The notes beneath the pieces are model-generated. The model searched no databases. It saw nothing but the letters and a program-made list of their open reading frames with translations, and was not told where the DNA came from. A stretch of 64,000 bases of DNA, taken from contig NC_085139.1 of the NCBI RefSeq assembly GCF_024139115.2, positions 7,039,533-7,103,532 of the forward strand. The letters are read 5' to 3'. Origin of the DNA: Armigeres subalbatus. Its lineage: Eukaryota; Arthropoda; Insecta; Diptera; Culicidae. This document shows, in pieces, positions 41,050-51,736 of the stretch. Within the stretch, counting starts at the first letter, position 1. Every line of letters starts with the position of its first letter. A program made the translations under genes and the position numbers.

Positions 41050-42263
41050 TTTGACAGCCTTGTAAAGAGCTCACGTGCGAGCATCACAAACTCCTCCACA
41101 GAGAATAGATCATGCTCCACATCTTTCTTCCCTGTTACCGTGGGTTGACTATTAGCGTAGGAGTGGATACGTGAAACGGTTTCACTAGGCAATTGTTGCA
41201 CATTGTGTTGCTGGGGCGGCAACCTATCATTTTGGGATTGTACAATTCTGGTCTTTCGGCCCACAGTGGTTCGATTTTTCCCCTCCTCAAGCTTCTTCAG
41301 ATACAGCAAGCGTGTTGGACACCCTCTGAAGTTGGCGGTGTGATTTTGACTACAGTTTGCACATTTAATTTTGTCTTTCGTCACTGATTCATCGTCTGCT
41401 TTTGCAGGGATTTGGCATTCTTTCGTTAGGTGGAGTTCTCCGCACTTGACACATTTCGCTTGCAGGTTGCAGTTTCGCATACCATGTCCATATTTTTGAC
41501 ATCTGAAGCACTGTACAGCGTCGATCTTCTTCCGAGTGTAGAAACGCCAGTACACGATCACATTGAATAATGATTTCGTTTTCTTTAGCGTTTGCAGCTT
41601 TACAGACCCTTTTGGAAGTTGTAGCAAGTAGGCAGCGATATCGCCAGTACTCGACGCAGAGAGCAGCTTGACGTCAGATGGGACAATGTTGTTAACCCGC
41701 AGTTCAGCAATTAGTTCTTCGATGTCATATCTCGGGAGACCAGAAAGAACGAATTTGTCGGGCAGTTCGTCACTCGTTCCGTGGGTGTAAAATTGTACGT
41801 TGCTGGAGCGTAACTGTTCCACAGCTGCCACAAAGTGAGGTTTTGTTTTGTAGGTGATTTGTGTGCTACCTTTTCCAATTCGGAGAAGGTAATCTTCTTG
41901 ACTAATGTTTGCTGCGACCAACAGTTGATTCAGCTCTGTAACCGTTTTATCGTAAACGAATATCGGTGGGCAACGTATTTTCCTAGAACTAGCACAGTGA
42001 TTTATGGTATCACGAACGGATGACACATCATTTGCAGCTGTGTACATATTGTCCAAAGACTCAGATAACGAGTTACTGATCGGTACATTGAACACCGGTA
42101 GGTGGGTAGAAGATGATGGGTTGCATGTAGGTGGCACGGTTTGCGATTGTATCATCCCCAGGTCGATATTCCCGGAGTCAGTTCGGGTGCGATGTGAGTC
42201 TTCAGGAACCACTAACGAGTTTCCCAACATTGTGTCGATTTGTTGTGATGAGGTTATGCGCAA
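40980..42263 (-). CDS. Jockey-2 ORF1: gag-like RNA-binding protein, intact frame
   Basis: An uninterrupted 427-residue frame. The central region SRKIRCPPIFVYDKTVTELN begins the PRE_C2HC-like fold common in Jockey ORF1. Three zinc knuckles follow at about residues 252-325: CFRCQKYGHGMRNC, CVKCGELHLTKEC and CANCSQNHTANFRGC. The protein would coat element RNA in a ribonucleoprotein. The ORF2 start overlaps its end. It is the only intact retrotransposon gene in the window, although ORF2 is broken. The ATG at 42263 is the first in frame; no host role is implied. Confidence 0.9.
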   Translation of the reverse strand: MRITSSQQIDTMLGNSLVVPEDSHRTRTDSGNIDLGMIQSQTVPPTCNPSSSTHLPVFNVPISNSLSESLDNMYTAANDVSSVRDTINHCASSRKIRCPPIFVYDKTVTELNQLLVAANISQEDYLLRIGKGSTQITYKTKPHFVAAVEQLRSSNVQFYTHGTSDELPDKFVLSGLPRYDIEELIAELRVNNIVPSDVKLLSASSTGDIAAYLLQLPKGSVKLQTLKKTKSLFNVIVYWRFYTRKKIDAVQCFRCQKYGHGMRNCNLQAKCVKCGELHLTKECQIPAKADDESVTKDKIKCANCSQNHTANFRGCPTRLLYLKKLEEGKNRTTVGRKTRIVQSQNDRLPPQQHNVQQLPSETVSRIHSYANSQPTVTGKKDVEHDLFSVEEFVMLARELFTRLSNCQTKAAQFSVLSEFALKHIYNV

Positions 42264-42451
42264 TTAATTTTTCTCGTAATTCTTGCGAATAACAATATTA
42301 ACTTTTCCCACCGGCCCAGCATCCACACCAGTGCCGGTCGCGGGCTTACCGCGAAGATTTCCAGGATGACCAATAACGGGGCCAAGGAATAGAATATAAA
42401 TGAATAACAAAGCGCGCTACTACAAGAGAGATGTTTATAGTATGGGCTTTG
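42264..42451 (-). other. Jockey-2 5' UTR
   Basis: 188 bases between the ORF1 start and the T run at 42452-42461 that borders the older SINE/RTE tail. No other signal is seen. Confidence 0.55.
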
Positions 42452-42461
42452 ACTTTTTTTT

Positions 42462-42849
42462 TTAATTATAAAATGTACCAAACTCGCCAAAAGAAATTGA
42501 CCTTCTTCTTTATTTTCTTTAAGGTCTCTACATTCCAGCTGGAACTTGGTCTGCTTTTCAACTTAGTATTCTATGAGAATCCTCAGTTATTATTTCATTT
42601 CATTTGATTTATTTAGTTTACATCTATACAGATAACACTGAATCGTAGCCAAAAAATTTTTTCGAAAAAAACTTTCTTCTAAAATGTTGTCTTTGGGGGG
42701 TCCAAACACTTCACTGGATCAACAATTTGACGCTACAATACACGCATCGAGGCCGCATCTCTCCATCCTCGAATGCACCCCGCGCTCGCAAAGTCGTTTT
42801 GCACCTGGTCTGCCCACCCCGCTCGCTGTGCTCCAAGTCGTCTCGTACC
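42462..42849 (-). mobile_element. RTE 3' end and SINE tail flanking R1-A copy II
   Basis: On the minus strand the 3' end of an RTE element runs from 42849 to about 42600, with the sequences encoding RARWADQVQNDL-like residues badly decayed and a tip ATCTGTATAGATGTAAAC. A SINE-like tail and poly(A) (T run at 42452-42461) follow. The better copy of this RTE end is at 50660-50905. R1-A inserted in it at GTCGTCTCGTACC (42837-42849). Confidence 0.65.
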
Positions 42850-43149
42850 TTTTTTTACAAGGGAGAATGCATTTACACACTAACCCAGCACACGTGCATT
42901 GTAGTTACCAAACTACCACACGGAAGTGTACTAGAGTGTCGGACTCAACCGTACCGGTAATACCGACTTAACTCCCTTGGGCTCCGCCATCGTTTCCCCC
43001 AGGAACTGCCTCCCAGTACTACTTCTGGGGGATGGCAGTACTTAACGTACTCGCTCATTCTCGCTCACACAGGCACCCGTCCCATGCGAGTCTTACTTGG
43101 GTTCTCGCTCTATCGCAACACCCTACATGCTCTGTTGCACCTCTATCAT

Positions 43150-43500
43150 GCGGCATGCCACGTGGGTCTGACTTGTGTGCCCACCCTTCTCATGCCATGT
43201 GGGTCTGACTTGTATGTCCACCTTTATCATGCCATGTGAGTCTGACTTGGATGCTCACCTCTTTTATTCAGTTCGCGCTGACACATACTACTCTAGTCAT
43301 TCGACATAACTCTCGCTCTGGCATCCCTTGTGGTACATTTTACTTAGGTTCCCACTTCTGACATGCCATGTGAGTCTGACTTGGGTACTCTCATAGCTCA
43401 TACCATATGAGACTAGCTCAACTCAAACATACCGTGTGAGACTGATCCTTTCGTACCATGTGAGACTGACTTGGATGCTCACCCACACCCCTCTGCCTCG
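43150..43500 (-). repeat. Imperfect short tandem repeats in the R1-A 3' UTR, copy II
   Basis: Seven or so units built on CATGCCATGTGAGTCTGACT plus TGGATGCTCACC, with changing spacers. They parallel 7880-8480 in copy I and probably belong to the element family rather than to this insertion. Confidence 0.65.
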
Positions 43501-43577
43501 CCGCGGGTTATCAGTAGTCATAGGAACCGACATTCCTGCGCTACTCCCAGCGGGGCGTGTGCATTCCATACATACAC

Positions 43578-46500
43578 CTATTCATTCACACTCTTGCCAT
43601 GCTTCGAGGTGACGATCTCGGTTGCCACTCGCGGCGCCATTACCTCTGCATGGGCAGACCATTCACACACTTTTCCGCGTTCGGCACTTTTCGCTCTAAC
43701 TAACCAATCACAAGTTAGTACTGCTTGTCGGTTGCTGCTCGGCACGCCAGATTCTCTGCAAGCTGCAGGCAATCTGAGTGGTTGCAGTCGAGACTGCGTT
43801 CCACTTCTCCACCGCTTGACACATCCTCTGGATAAGGGTATCCGGATTGTGTTCCGATTGTGCAAACGTCTAGCATTTCTCTCTTCTTTCGACGCCGAAA
43901 AGAGGACATACGAGCAGTATGTGCTCTGCAGTTTCGTCAACACCTGGGCAGTCAGGGCAGACGGGGATCTCCGCGTGCCCGAACCTGTGGTGGTACTGTC
44001 AGAAACAGCCATGGCCTGGCAGGAATTGTTTTAGATGGAAGTGAACTTCCCATGGGGGTCTCCCCACCCAGCTTGATAATATGTTAGGAATCAGCCGGTG
44101 GGTCCACCTACCTTCCGAGGAGTTATCCCACTCGCGCTTCCATCTGGCAAACCGAAGTCACCCTGGTACGCTCGCGGGCTCCTCTGGTGCCACGTAGCTC
44201 AAAACACTCCTCGTCTTCCCGGATGACCAGCCCGACTGGCATCATACTCGCTATCACGCAGGATGCGTCGTGCGATACCGTGCGGTAGGCCGATATCACC
44301 CTGAGACACATCAAGCGGTAGGTGCTCTCCAGTTTCTGCAGGTAACTGGTTACCCAGTGCTTTTGCCCAGGACGGGCCGCCGTACCATTGAAGCATTACT
44401 TTCTGGCTGTACCGAAGGGACTGCTTGGCGGCAATGGAAACGGGGCCGCCGTACCTAAGGATAGATGCGGCAACGCCTGCCAGTAGCCTACGTCTACTGG
44501 CGCACACCTTGGAGCTATTGGACATCATCCTCGATAATGCCGCCACAGCAGTCGAAGCCGTCTTTCACGCATATTCAACATGGCTACCGAAGGTAAGCTT
44601 GTCGTCTATGATGACCCCAAGAATCTTCAGACTTCGCTTTGAAGTGATCTCGACGTCTCCCACGTGAACAACTGCATGTAGTGCCGACTGACGGTTATTG
44701 ACGATAAGCACCTCCGTCTTATATTGAGCGAGCTCAAGGCCTCTCGCACTCATCCAGTCCGCCACAGTGCTGATCGCGTGTGCTGCGGTTAGTTCTACTT
44801 CGGGAATTGACTCCCCGTAGGGTTACATCGTCAGCAAAGCCGACGATCTTCACACCAGGAGGGAACTTTGGCTTCAGAACCCCGTCATACATCAGGTTCC
44901 ATAGTACCGGGCCCAGGATTGACCCTTGCGGGACTCCTGCGGTAATGGGAACACTTTTCTGACCGGCATCGGTCTCGTATAGCAACACACGGTTCTGGAT
45001 GTAGCTTTCCAAGATCCGGTACAGTCCCACCGGCAGGCTAAGCCGGCGCGATGGCATCCTAAATTGCGCTATTGAATGCGTTCTCCACGTCCAGTGTCAC
45101 CAACGCACAGTATCGAATTCCACGCCTTTTCCGTTGGATCGCTTCCTCTCCAGTCTGCGTCCACCGTGGACTTACCCTTCCGAAAACCAAACTGGTTGCT
45201 CGACAGGCCATCCGTACCCTCTGCGTACGGGGTGAGCCTGTTGAGAATAATCCTCTCAAGCAGTTTACCCGTCGTATCGATCAGGCAAATTAGTCTGTAC
45301 GCCGATGGGTCGCCCGGAGGCTTCCCGGCCTTCGGCAGCAGTACCAACTTCTGCCTTTTCCATCTCTCAGGGAAACGACACTCATCTAGGCATCTCTGCA
45401 TAGCTAGCCTGAACATGTTCGCTGCCTTGAGTGCACTGTTTGGGACTCCATCTGGCCCTGGAGCTTTGTTCATCGCAAGGGTGTTAGCCACTGCGAGTAA
45501 CTCTTCGTTCATCACCGGAGCCACCATTTCGGCCACACTCCCAGCGCCTTGCAGCGCAGGAGGAGGCCAGGGACTTGGCGCGGGACGGGAAAAGTACTTC
45601 GATAATCCTCGCCAACCGGTCCGGTGACCGTTCGGGGGGTGAAGAGCCCCCTTTGGTCTTGGCCATCACGATCCTATAGGCGTCACCCCACGGATTCGCG
45701 TTGGCACCCTCGCACAGGTTGTCGAAGCACGCTCTCTTGCTGCTCTTAATGGCCTTGTTAAGGGCTAGTCTCGCAGCTCGAAACACTTCCCGGCGGACCG
45801 CTCTTTTCTCCTCGGTGCGGGCTCGTTGCGTCCTACGTCTAGCCTTGAGGCAGGCTGATCGTAGGGCTGCAATTTCGGCACTCCACCAGTATGCTGGGCG
45901 ACTGCCATTTCTTGGCAGGGCTTTCTTCGGCATAGTAGCGTCGCACGCGCGTGATAGGACAGCTACCAGCGCATCCCCGCTTAGACTGTCGGTGTTGGCC
46001 TCCAGTCCCAGGGCCGCGGTGAAAACTTCGCTGTCGAAGTGATTGGACCCACAGACCTGACAGGGATCACCCGCCCTCGGACGCTGCACACCATAGTTGA
46101 TCTTGAAGCGAATTGCTAGGTGATCACTATGGGTGTAGCCCTCGTCTACCCTCCAGTCTAGGTCCAGACCAGACCAGACCAGACCGGGGCTGACAAACGT
46201 TACATCTATCCATGACTCGGCCCCATTCCTACGGAATGTGCTACTGGCTCCGTCATTGACAAGCACTGCGTCGAGTTTTGCTAGTGCCTCGAGTAACGCT
46301 TGTCCCCTCTGATTGGTGCAGCGGCTGCCCCATTCCACTGCCCAAGCATTAAAATCTCCCGCTATAACGAACGGGCTCCGGCCTACTAGGTCGGAGCTTG
46401 GTGGGGCGTAGCAGCTACAATAGAACACACCTGGCTATCGCGACACCCTCCGCGGAGGAGTGTACAACCTCTTGAACCGGGTACCTTCCCGTTGTGCAGA

Positions 46501-46696
46501 TTGCCGCCGACCTAGACCCGTCCACCACCCAGTTGCCGTTGTCGGCAGGGACGTTGTACGGGTCGGACAGGAGGGCGACATCGGTCCTCGACTCCGAGAC
46601 CGACTGCCACAGCAGTTGCTGGGCAGGTGCACAGTGGTTCAGGTTCAGCTGTGTTACTTGCACGGCTTTTTCCGATTGGCTTCTCCGAAGGGACAC
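43578..46696 (-). pseudogene. R1-A copy II ORF2: endonuclease/reverse transcriptase, frameshifted
   Basis: Minus strand, in order: an ORF2 start with VQVTQLNLNHCAPAQQLL (46650), endonuclease FVIAGDFNAWAVEWGSR and ESWIDVTFVSPGL (46370-46180), and the linker RAYWWSAEIAALRSA-type stretch. Reverse transcriptase has KAPGPDGVPNSALKAA, FGFRKGKSTVDA, ITAGVPQGSILGPVLWNLMY and GFADDVT (about 45500-44840). Then come SLKILGVIIDDKLTF, the IREDEECFELRG region and a C-terminal CPDCPGVDETAEH Cys motif near 43950. This order is that of the R1 clade. About eight frame changes make it non-functional. The endonuclease would once have chosen the target site. Confidence 0.87.
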
Positions 46697-47262
46697 GCAG
46701 GCCCGCCCATAGCATGGTTCCGGGCCTGCTTCTTACTGGCGCAGATGAGGCACCTAGGTGCCTTGTCGCATTCCTGCGCCTTGTCCTCCTCGCTACAGCG
46801 ACGGCACATCTTGCTTCGGTCTGGGCCCTTGCAGTCATAAGACTTGTGCCCGGACTCAAGGCACCGGTAGCACCTGTCCACTGAAGGTGGATGAAGGCGG
46901 TCGTCTTTTCGCCGCAGTAACACCGCTAGGGGAGGAGAGGGCCTTGGTCTGGTTACCTTTGCTACCTTTCTCTTCTACCGCTACACGCCTGATATAAGCG
47001 TCCTGTTCTTGTCTTCTATGACTCGAACAGCTTGCCGAAGCACCAACAGGCTCTGCTTAAGCTCCTTGTTGGTGTTCTGCTTTGCCGCCTATGAACTCGA
47101 TGATCTCATCGAGTTGCTCGGCCACCACCCGTATCCCCTGGTAGTGGCTCATCAGGCGTGCAGGCAGGGCTACTCCCCACCACCACTGGAGACTGTTCGG
47201 TACTGCCAATAGCAGCAATCGTCCTCCACTCTCCCCCTCTCTAATAGGGTACCTCGCTAGAC
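46654..47262 (-). pseudogene. R1-A copy II ORF1 (gag-like), internally shortened
   Basis: The C-terminal part has the knuckle CYRCLESGHKSYDC, then CRRCSEEDKAQEC and CLICASKKQARNHAMG (46923-46740). Upstream a short heptad-like stretch (KELKQSLLVLRQAVRVI-type, about 47080-47010) precedes a truncated N-terminus. Compared with copy I, about 500 bases of the middle are absent. It overlaps the ORF2 start. Confidence 0.75.
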
Positions 47263-47264
47263 CT

Positions 47265-49150
47265 CATTTTGCGAAGGACTGCGCGCAAAGACCCAAGTGC
47301 ATGCTTTGTATACCAGAAGGCGGGAATGACCATCAGATGGATGGCTACAAATGCCCTGCATTTAGGAGTTCCTCCTGATAACGGCAACTGGGATTTCTTG
47401 CTTAAGAAGTTGCAGAGAGTTCATGTGAAAGATTCGTGATCGCCAAAATCAGCGGTGTTTACGTATGCAGTGGCTATGAGCCTCCAAGGTGGACAGTGGA
47501 TGCTAGAGCGGTTAACCGACAACCTGACGGAGGCCAGTAGTTATGGAAGGTGATTCCAATGCCTGGTCTGTGGAGTGGAGCAGCAAAGTCACCAATACGA
47601 GAGGGTATATTCTCCAGGAAGATCTGGCGAAGCTAGATGTGCGAGTGTGCAATGCAGGCGCTGTAAGCACATTTCCGAGAGAAGGGAGGGAGTCTATCAT
47701 CGATATCACGTTCTGCAGTACTTCGTTGATGGCGAACATGAACTGGAGAGTAAGCGAATAGTACACCCATAGCGCTATTGTATTGGGCAACGAAACCCTG
47801 TGACAACAAGGAGAAGAGTGAGCGTTGAGCAGAAGTGGAAGACGAAAGGCTTCGACTAGGACCTCTTTGTTTAGGCACTTTGACCGGACAACACTTTCGA
47901 GAACGTAGATTCGGCCGAACTCATAAGGATGGTAACGGCTTGTGATGCCGCAATGTCGCGAAAACTGGAGCCTAGGAGCATTCAGCGTCCAGCCTACTGG
48001 TGGAACGAGAGGCTCAATGCGCTACGCGCTGCTTGTCTCAGATCTCAGATAGTGAAGACGGAACCAGAGAGATATGAGCGCAAGGCGGCGTTCCGGGAAG
48101 CTAGAACCACATTGAAACGGGCAATCAAGATTAGCACGTCAGATTGCTACAAAGAGCTATGCCGAGAACCAGACGCCAATTCCTGGGGTGACGCGTTGTA
48201 ATGGCGAAGATCAAAGTCCCGTCGACGAAAGCTGAAGTTATGCTGAAGGAAATTGTGGAGGGTCTCTTCCCGAAACACGATCCGACTACGTGGCCCCCCA
48301 CCGATGAAGAAAAAGAAGCAATTTCCGAGGCTCGGCAGGTGTCCAATGACGAGCTGGCAGAAGCTGCGAAGCGCCTGAAAACGAAGAGAGCACTGCGATT
48401 TTGGCATATCCGGATTTGTTCAGAACGATACTCCAGAAGTGCATGGACGAGGGTAACTTTTCAGAGATGTGGAAGACCCAGAAGCTGGTACTGCTGCCAA
48501 AACCAGGAAAGCCGCCGGGAAATTCGGCTTCGTATAGGCCTATATGCCTGATAGATACAGTGTGGGGAAACTTCTGGAAATGATCATCCACAACAGGTCG
48601 ACGAAGTGTATGGAGGGTGAGCGTGGACTGTCAAACATGCAGTTTGGATTCCGCAAAGGAGTATCGACAGTGGATGCAATCCGGACAGTGCTTGAGAGTG
48701 CTGAGAAAGCGTCCAAACAAATACGAAGAGGAGATCGATACTGCGCAGTGGTTACGATAGACGTAAAGAACACGTTCAACAGGGCCAACTTTGAACCCAT
48801 TACCGCTGCGCAGCACAGAATGCGCCAACTATCTTTGCCACATCCTACAGAGCTATTTCCAGAGCAGAGTCCTGGTGTACGACACGAACGAAGGGCAAAA
48901 GTCGATGCTTGTTACAGTGGGTGTTCCTCAGGGCTTCATACTCGGCCCAACACGCTGGAACGGGATATATGATGGATTCCTGACACTGCGGCTGCCCAGG
49001 AAAGTGAAAATTGAGCGTTTTGCGGACGACGTGTCATTAACAGTTATGGGCGAGACACTCGAAGAAGTAGAGGCGTCTGCGACAGAGGCGATAGCCACAA
49101 TCGAGAGCTGAATTAATGGAGTTAAGCTACATATAGCTCATCACAAAACT
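47265..49150 (+). mobile_element. R1-clade retrotransposon R1-B, copy II, 5'- and 3'-truncated
   Basis: Plus strand. It starts inside the ORF1 zinc knuckles (FAKDCAQRPKCMLC), then endonuclease GDSNAWSVEWSSKVTNTRGY and RESIIDITFCSTSL (47543-47740), linker RPAYWWNERLNALRAACL (47990), and reverse transcriptase (48201-49111) with FGFRKGVSTVDAIRTVLES, GVPQGFILGPTRWNGIYDG and RFADDVSLTV. It stops near 49150 soon after the catalytic FADD. Several frameshifts are present. It is a different R1 subfamily from R1-A. Confidence 0.85.
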
Positions 49151-49904
49151 TTAACTCTTACGCATTATTATCGATTTGGATTACACGCATTTGATCGACA
49201 AAGAGGTTGCCTACGAGTTAGCTTTACGCCACGTAGTCAACCACGTCAACCATGACCGGTGCGAGAAGAAGAAAGAAGAATGCAGAAGGCTGTGCAGTGC
49301 ATAAATGGCCATTCAAGTTCCGAGAAGATGAAGACACAACACCACTCAACGCTTCTCCGCATTTGAGCCTCTGAAATTAGTTTTCAAACAAAATAACATG
49401 AGGAATATTCATTGATTGGATTGGATTATCGAAGAATGGTTAAAAAAATAAATGGAAGACTCGTAAATGGTTAGAATGTTGATTTCCTTTGAAAAAAAAA
49501 GTTATGCTGGACCCCTCGGTTGGTTTTTTAAATACCCAGGAAATGAAAGATAAGAAGCTATATTTTCACGTAGTTGAAATTTGAGCGATGCCAAGGGTTT
49601 GGAGAAATCGCTCTCAATGAATTATTGGCAGTGGCTGGTTTTCTACCCGCCGCTGCCAGCATCCAGGCGCTATCGTATATGCGCAAGTAGCCAGCATAAT
49701 CATCTAACGCACATCTAACGCGGGTTTTCTCAAAATTAGAAACATTTCATGAAAAACTATTTGGTACCGGTTATGTAGGAAGCTGTCCGCTACTACGCCT
49801 ACCAAATATTTTTTTCGATGAAGGAGCTTAATTTTGAGAAATCGAACATAAGATGTCTTTCGCCATACTGATTTCAGAAAGTTAACTCCTAGTGTGCCGC
49901 TGTA
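49151..49904. other. Unassigned spacer with a weak inverted repeat
   Basis: No coding sequence is recognised. CGGGTTTTCTCAAAATTAGA (49722-49741) is repeated inverted as TAATTTTGAGAAATC (49830-49844), which could be a short MITE, but no target duplication is clear. Confidence 0.35.
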
Positions 49905-50905
49905 AGCACGCTCAAAGCAGGCGATTCATTCGTCTACCTTGGATCCTTACTAACGGCTGATAATAATTATAGTCGTGAAAAACGAAAGCGCATCATCTGT
50001 GGAAGTCGGGCCACTACGGGTTCCAAAAGAAACTGCGGTCAATAAAGGTTCACTTGGACCATGCTCGAGGAGGACTTGCAAGCACTCGGGTGCTTAGGAC
50101 CATCTTTGGTAGTGTGCAAGAAGACGGTGTGTGGCGGCGAAGGATGAACCACTAGCTCACCAAGCTTTACGCAGTGGTGGAAATCTGCGAATCTTACTCA
50201 CAAAACAAGAAGTAGGCAATGCAAAAGACTCGCGAACATTTGTTTTGTCTTTTTCTTGCCTACCTACTACTCGCAGAGAAAACAAAAAAACGAACCCCGA
50301 AAAATGTTCGTGAAGCTTCGCAAGTCATTCGGGTTAATTTGCTAAAAGTCATAAAACAACCTTGGAACTAATTTCTCACTGATGTTCGAGCAAGAACACA
50401 ATTGTTTATTGTTATTGTGTTTATGTCCAGTCAAATCTATCCATTGAATTCGAAGTAATCACAAAAACTCGCGATCGTGTTTTTACTCCCGAACAAAATA
50501 CTGCTTGGCTTTTTGTTTTTGCTCTGCCCGTACTCGCGAACAAAGCAAGCGCCAGAAAAATGCAGGCAGTAGGTTCGCGCGAGTATGGCATTTTTGGTAG
50601 GCCCAATTACACTCTTTTCTTACTCGTGAAGCGAGTATTTCCACCACTGGCTTTACGGCGTACCCAGTATCTAGAAGGTAGCTAAAGACTGAAGGGCAGG
50701 GCATGTTGCAAGAATGCCGGACAGCAACCCTGCAAAGATGGTATGGAACGCAGCGAGCAAGGTGGGCAGACCAGGTGCAAAACGACTTGGCGAGCGTGGG
50801 GCACATTCGAGGATGAAAAGATGCAGCCTCGAACCGTGTATTGTGGCGTCAAATTGTTGATTAAGTGTTATCTGTTTATATGTAAGCCAAATAAATAAAA
50901 TGAAC
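49905..50905 (+). mobile_element. RTE element 3' part, split by a MITE
   Basis: Plus-strand remnant of the end of an RTE ORF2 with VWRRRMNH (50125-50150), then, after the MITE, RARWADQVQNDLASVGHIRG (50755-50815). The 3' tail has GTTATCTGTTTATATGTAAG and ends in AAATAAATAAAATG. The same 3' end is seen, minus strand, at 42600-42849 and weakly at 7210-7400. No intact frame remains. Confidence 0.75.
50172..50649. mobile_element. hAT-type MITE, 478 bp, exact 8-bp target duplication
   Basis: The ends are perfect 13-base inverted repeats, CAGTGGTGGAAAT and ATTTCCACCACTG. The octamer GCTTTACG flanks both sides (50164-50171 and 50650-50657). The 8-base duplication and CAG start indicate hAT. The interior is non-coding and rich in ACTCGCG-type words, repeated inverted near both ends. 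It interrupts the RTE remnant. Confidence 0.92.
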
Positions 50906-51350
50906 CTACCTACTGTGCTGAACATTGCCAATATTCAATTTAATACCATGGCTTTCGGATTGTCTTGAGCGCCATGAAATTTTAAATATTTGCGAACATT
51001 TGTCTGATTATAATAGTTAAACACATGCTATCTGTATGCATCAAGCTCTACGTTATGGATAGCCAGTCTTAAATTTATAGACAATTAAATATTCATACGT
51101 TCCATCTTTAAGCATAAAAGTTTCTAGGTACTTTACGCTACATTTACGCGTTTTTCAAAATTGCACATGATATAAAATACAGGTCAAACAGAACAGACAA
51201 ACCTACAAATTATTTACACAACCGAATAGGGGTATGGTTCGTCCGGCAAATGTCCACCTTAATCTGTGCAGACAGAGTCCCTCAATCGTTCTCGTCAAGA
51301 GGACGATCAACTGCAATCACAACGTTCTGATTTTCTCTCTACAGGTTGAA
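50906..51350 (-). other. Probable Gmap 3' UTR and downstream flank
   Basis: The 445 bases after the Gmap stop show no coding or transposon signal. An ATTAAA variant signal occurs on the minus strand at 50937-50942, close to the RTE tail. Transcript data would be required to place the true 3' end. Confidence 0.4.
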
Positions 51351-51736
51351 TCAGGAATCGCTCAAAATATCCTTCAGTATCGAGCTGGAGCTGCGAGGGG
51401 CTTGAAATGTCGTCGTAGCCTGCAGCAGGCTATTAGATTCGCCGAGAAGAATCGGTTTTACTGGGATTTGTACGGGAGTCACCGTTGCCGTTCCTTCGCC
51501 CGATCCGGATGCTGCCGGATTGTTCTGACTTGGTTCTGCTTCCGATGGCGTTTGAGTGGGGGACGCCCGCTGCTGGGTTGGTGTGGTTGTTTGGGATCTC
51601 GTAGCATGGGAGTGAGGCTGGTGAGAGGCCATGATGTTCAGGAGTCCTCCACCGGCGGTGTTCGCAGGGCGGGGTGCAGATTCCTTTTCCAGGAATTTGA
51701 CAAACGCTTCCGTTAGGCTTTCCTTGTTGTAGCTCG
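51351..51736 (-). CDS. Gmap: Gmap (GMAP-210/TRIP11 golgin), terminal coding exon
   Basis: Minus-strand exon. The acceptor TTTCTTTTTTAG (plus 51748-51737) is followed by SYNKESLTEAFVKFLEKESA, then a Ser/Thr/Pro/Gln-rich stretch and a hydrophobic-acidic end SSSSILKDILSDS before the stop at 51351. A TEAFVKFLEKES block after the GRAB domain and a short LKDIL-type end match the C-terminus of the GMAP-210/TRIP11 family, a cis-Golgi tether. The first two bases complete the codon left open by the donor at 60003, so the phases of the two exons agree. The exon is open throughout. Confidence 0.82.

Larger units (their letters stand above)
31425..42451 (-). mobile_element. Jockey-clade retrotransposon Jockey-2, split by nested insertions
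   Basis: The minus-strand element has its 3' tail at 31425-31447 (TAAAA repeats with an AATAAA just inside) and its 5' end near 42451. It went into a T run that is still intact in segment I at 7428-7434. ORF1 and most of ORF2 lie at 38475-42263; the ORF2 end lies at 31425-32037. Between them are a Helitron and a full-length I element. A Tc1/mariner-type MITE also sits in the endonuclease region. Confidence 0.85.
42850..47264 (-). mobile_element. R1-clade retrotransposon R1-A, copy II
   Basis: A minus-strand element with poly(A) tail as T at 42850-42856 and target sequence GTCGTCTCGTACC at 42837-42849. It contains 3' UTR repeats, ORF2 (43578-46696) and ORF1 (46654-47262). The 5' end is cut: at 47265 the sequence jumps to R1-B through a short region of similarity. 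It is the better preserved copy and is used here to interpret copy I. Confidence 0.85.
26335..48524 (+). repeat. Segment II of the large direct duplication
   Basis: Counterpart of 45-17202. Up to the hAT site it is 2,742 bases against 2,621 in segment I. It holds a broken ALG14, the same flank, R1-A and R1-B, plus a hAT element (29077-30879) and the Jockey-2 nest (31425-42451). It lacks Jockey-1 and the stretch equivalent to about 14150-15770. Confidence 0.85.

Noticed and set aside
42230..42460. Possible bidirectional promoter for Jockey-2 ORF1
   Set aside because: Only generic AT-rich sequence; no initiator or downstream element could be pointed to with confidence.
51234..51716. A 160-codon plus-strand frame opposite the Gmap terminal exon
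   Set aside because: The minus-strand reading has splice sites, phase agreement and family similarity; the plus frame is its shadow.
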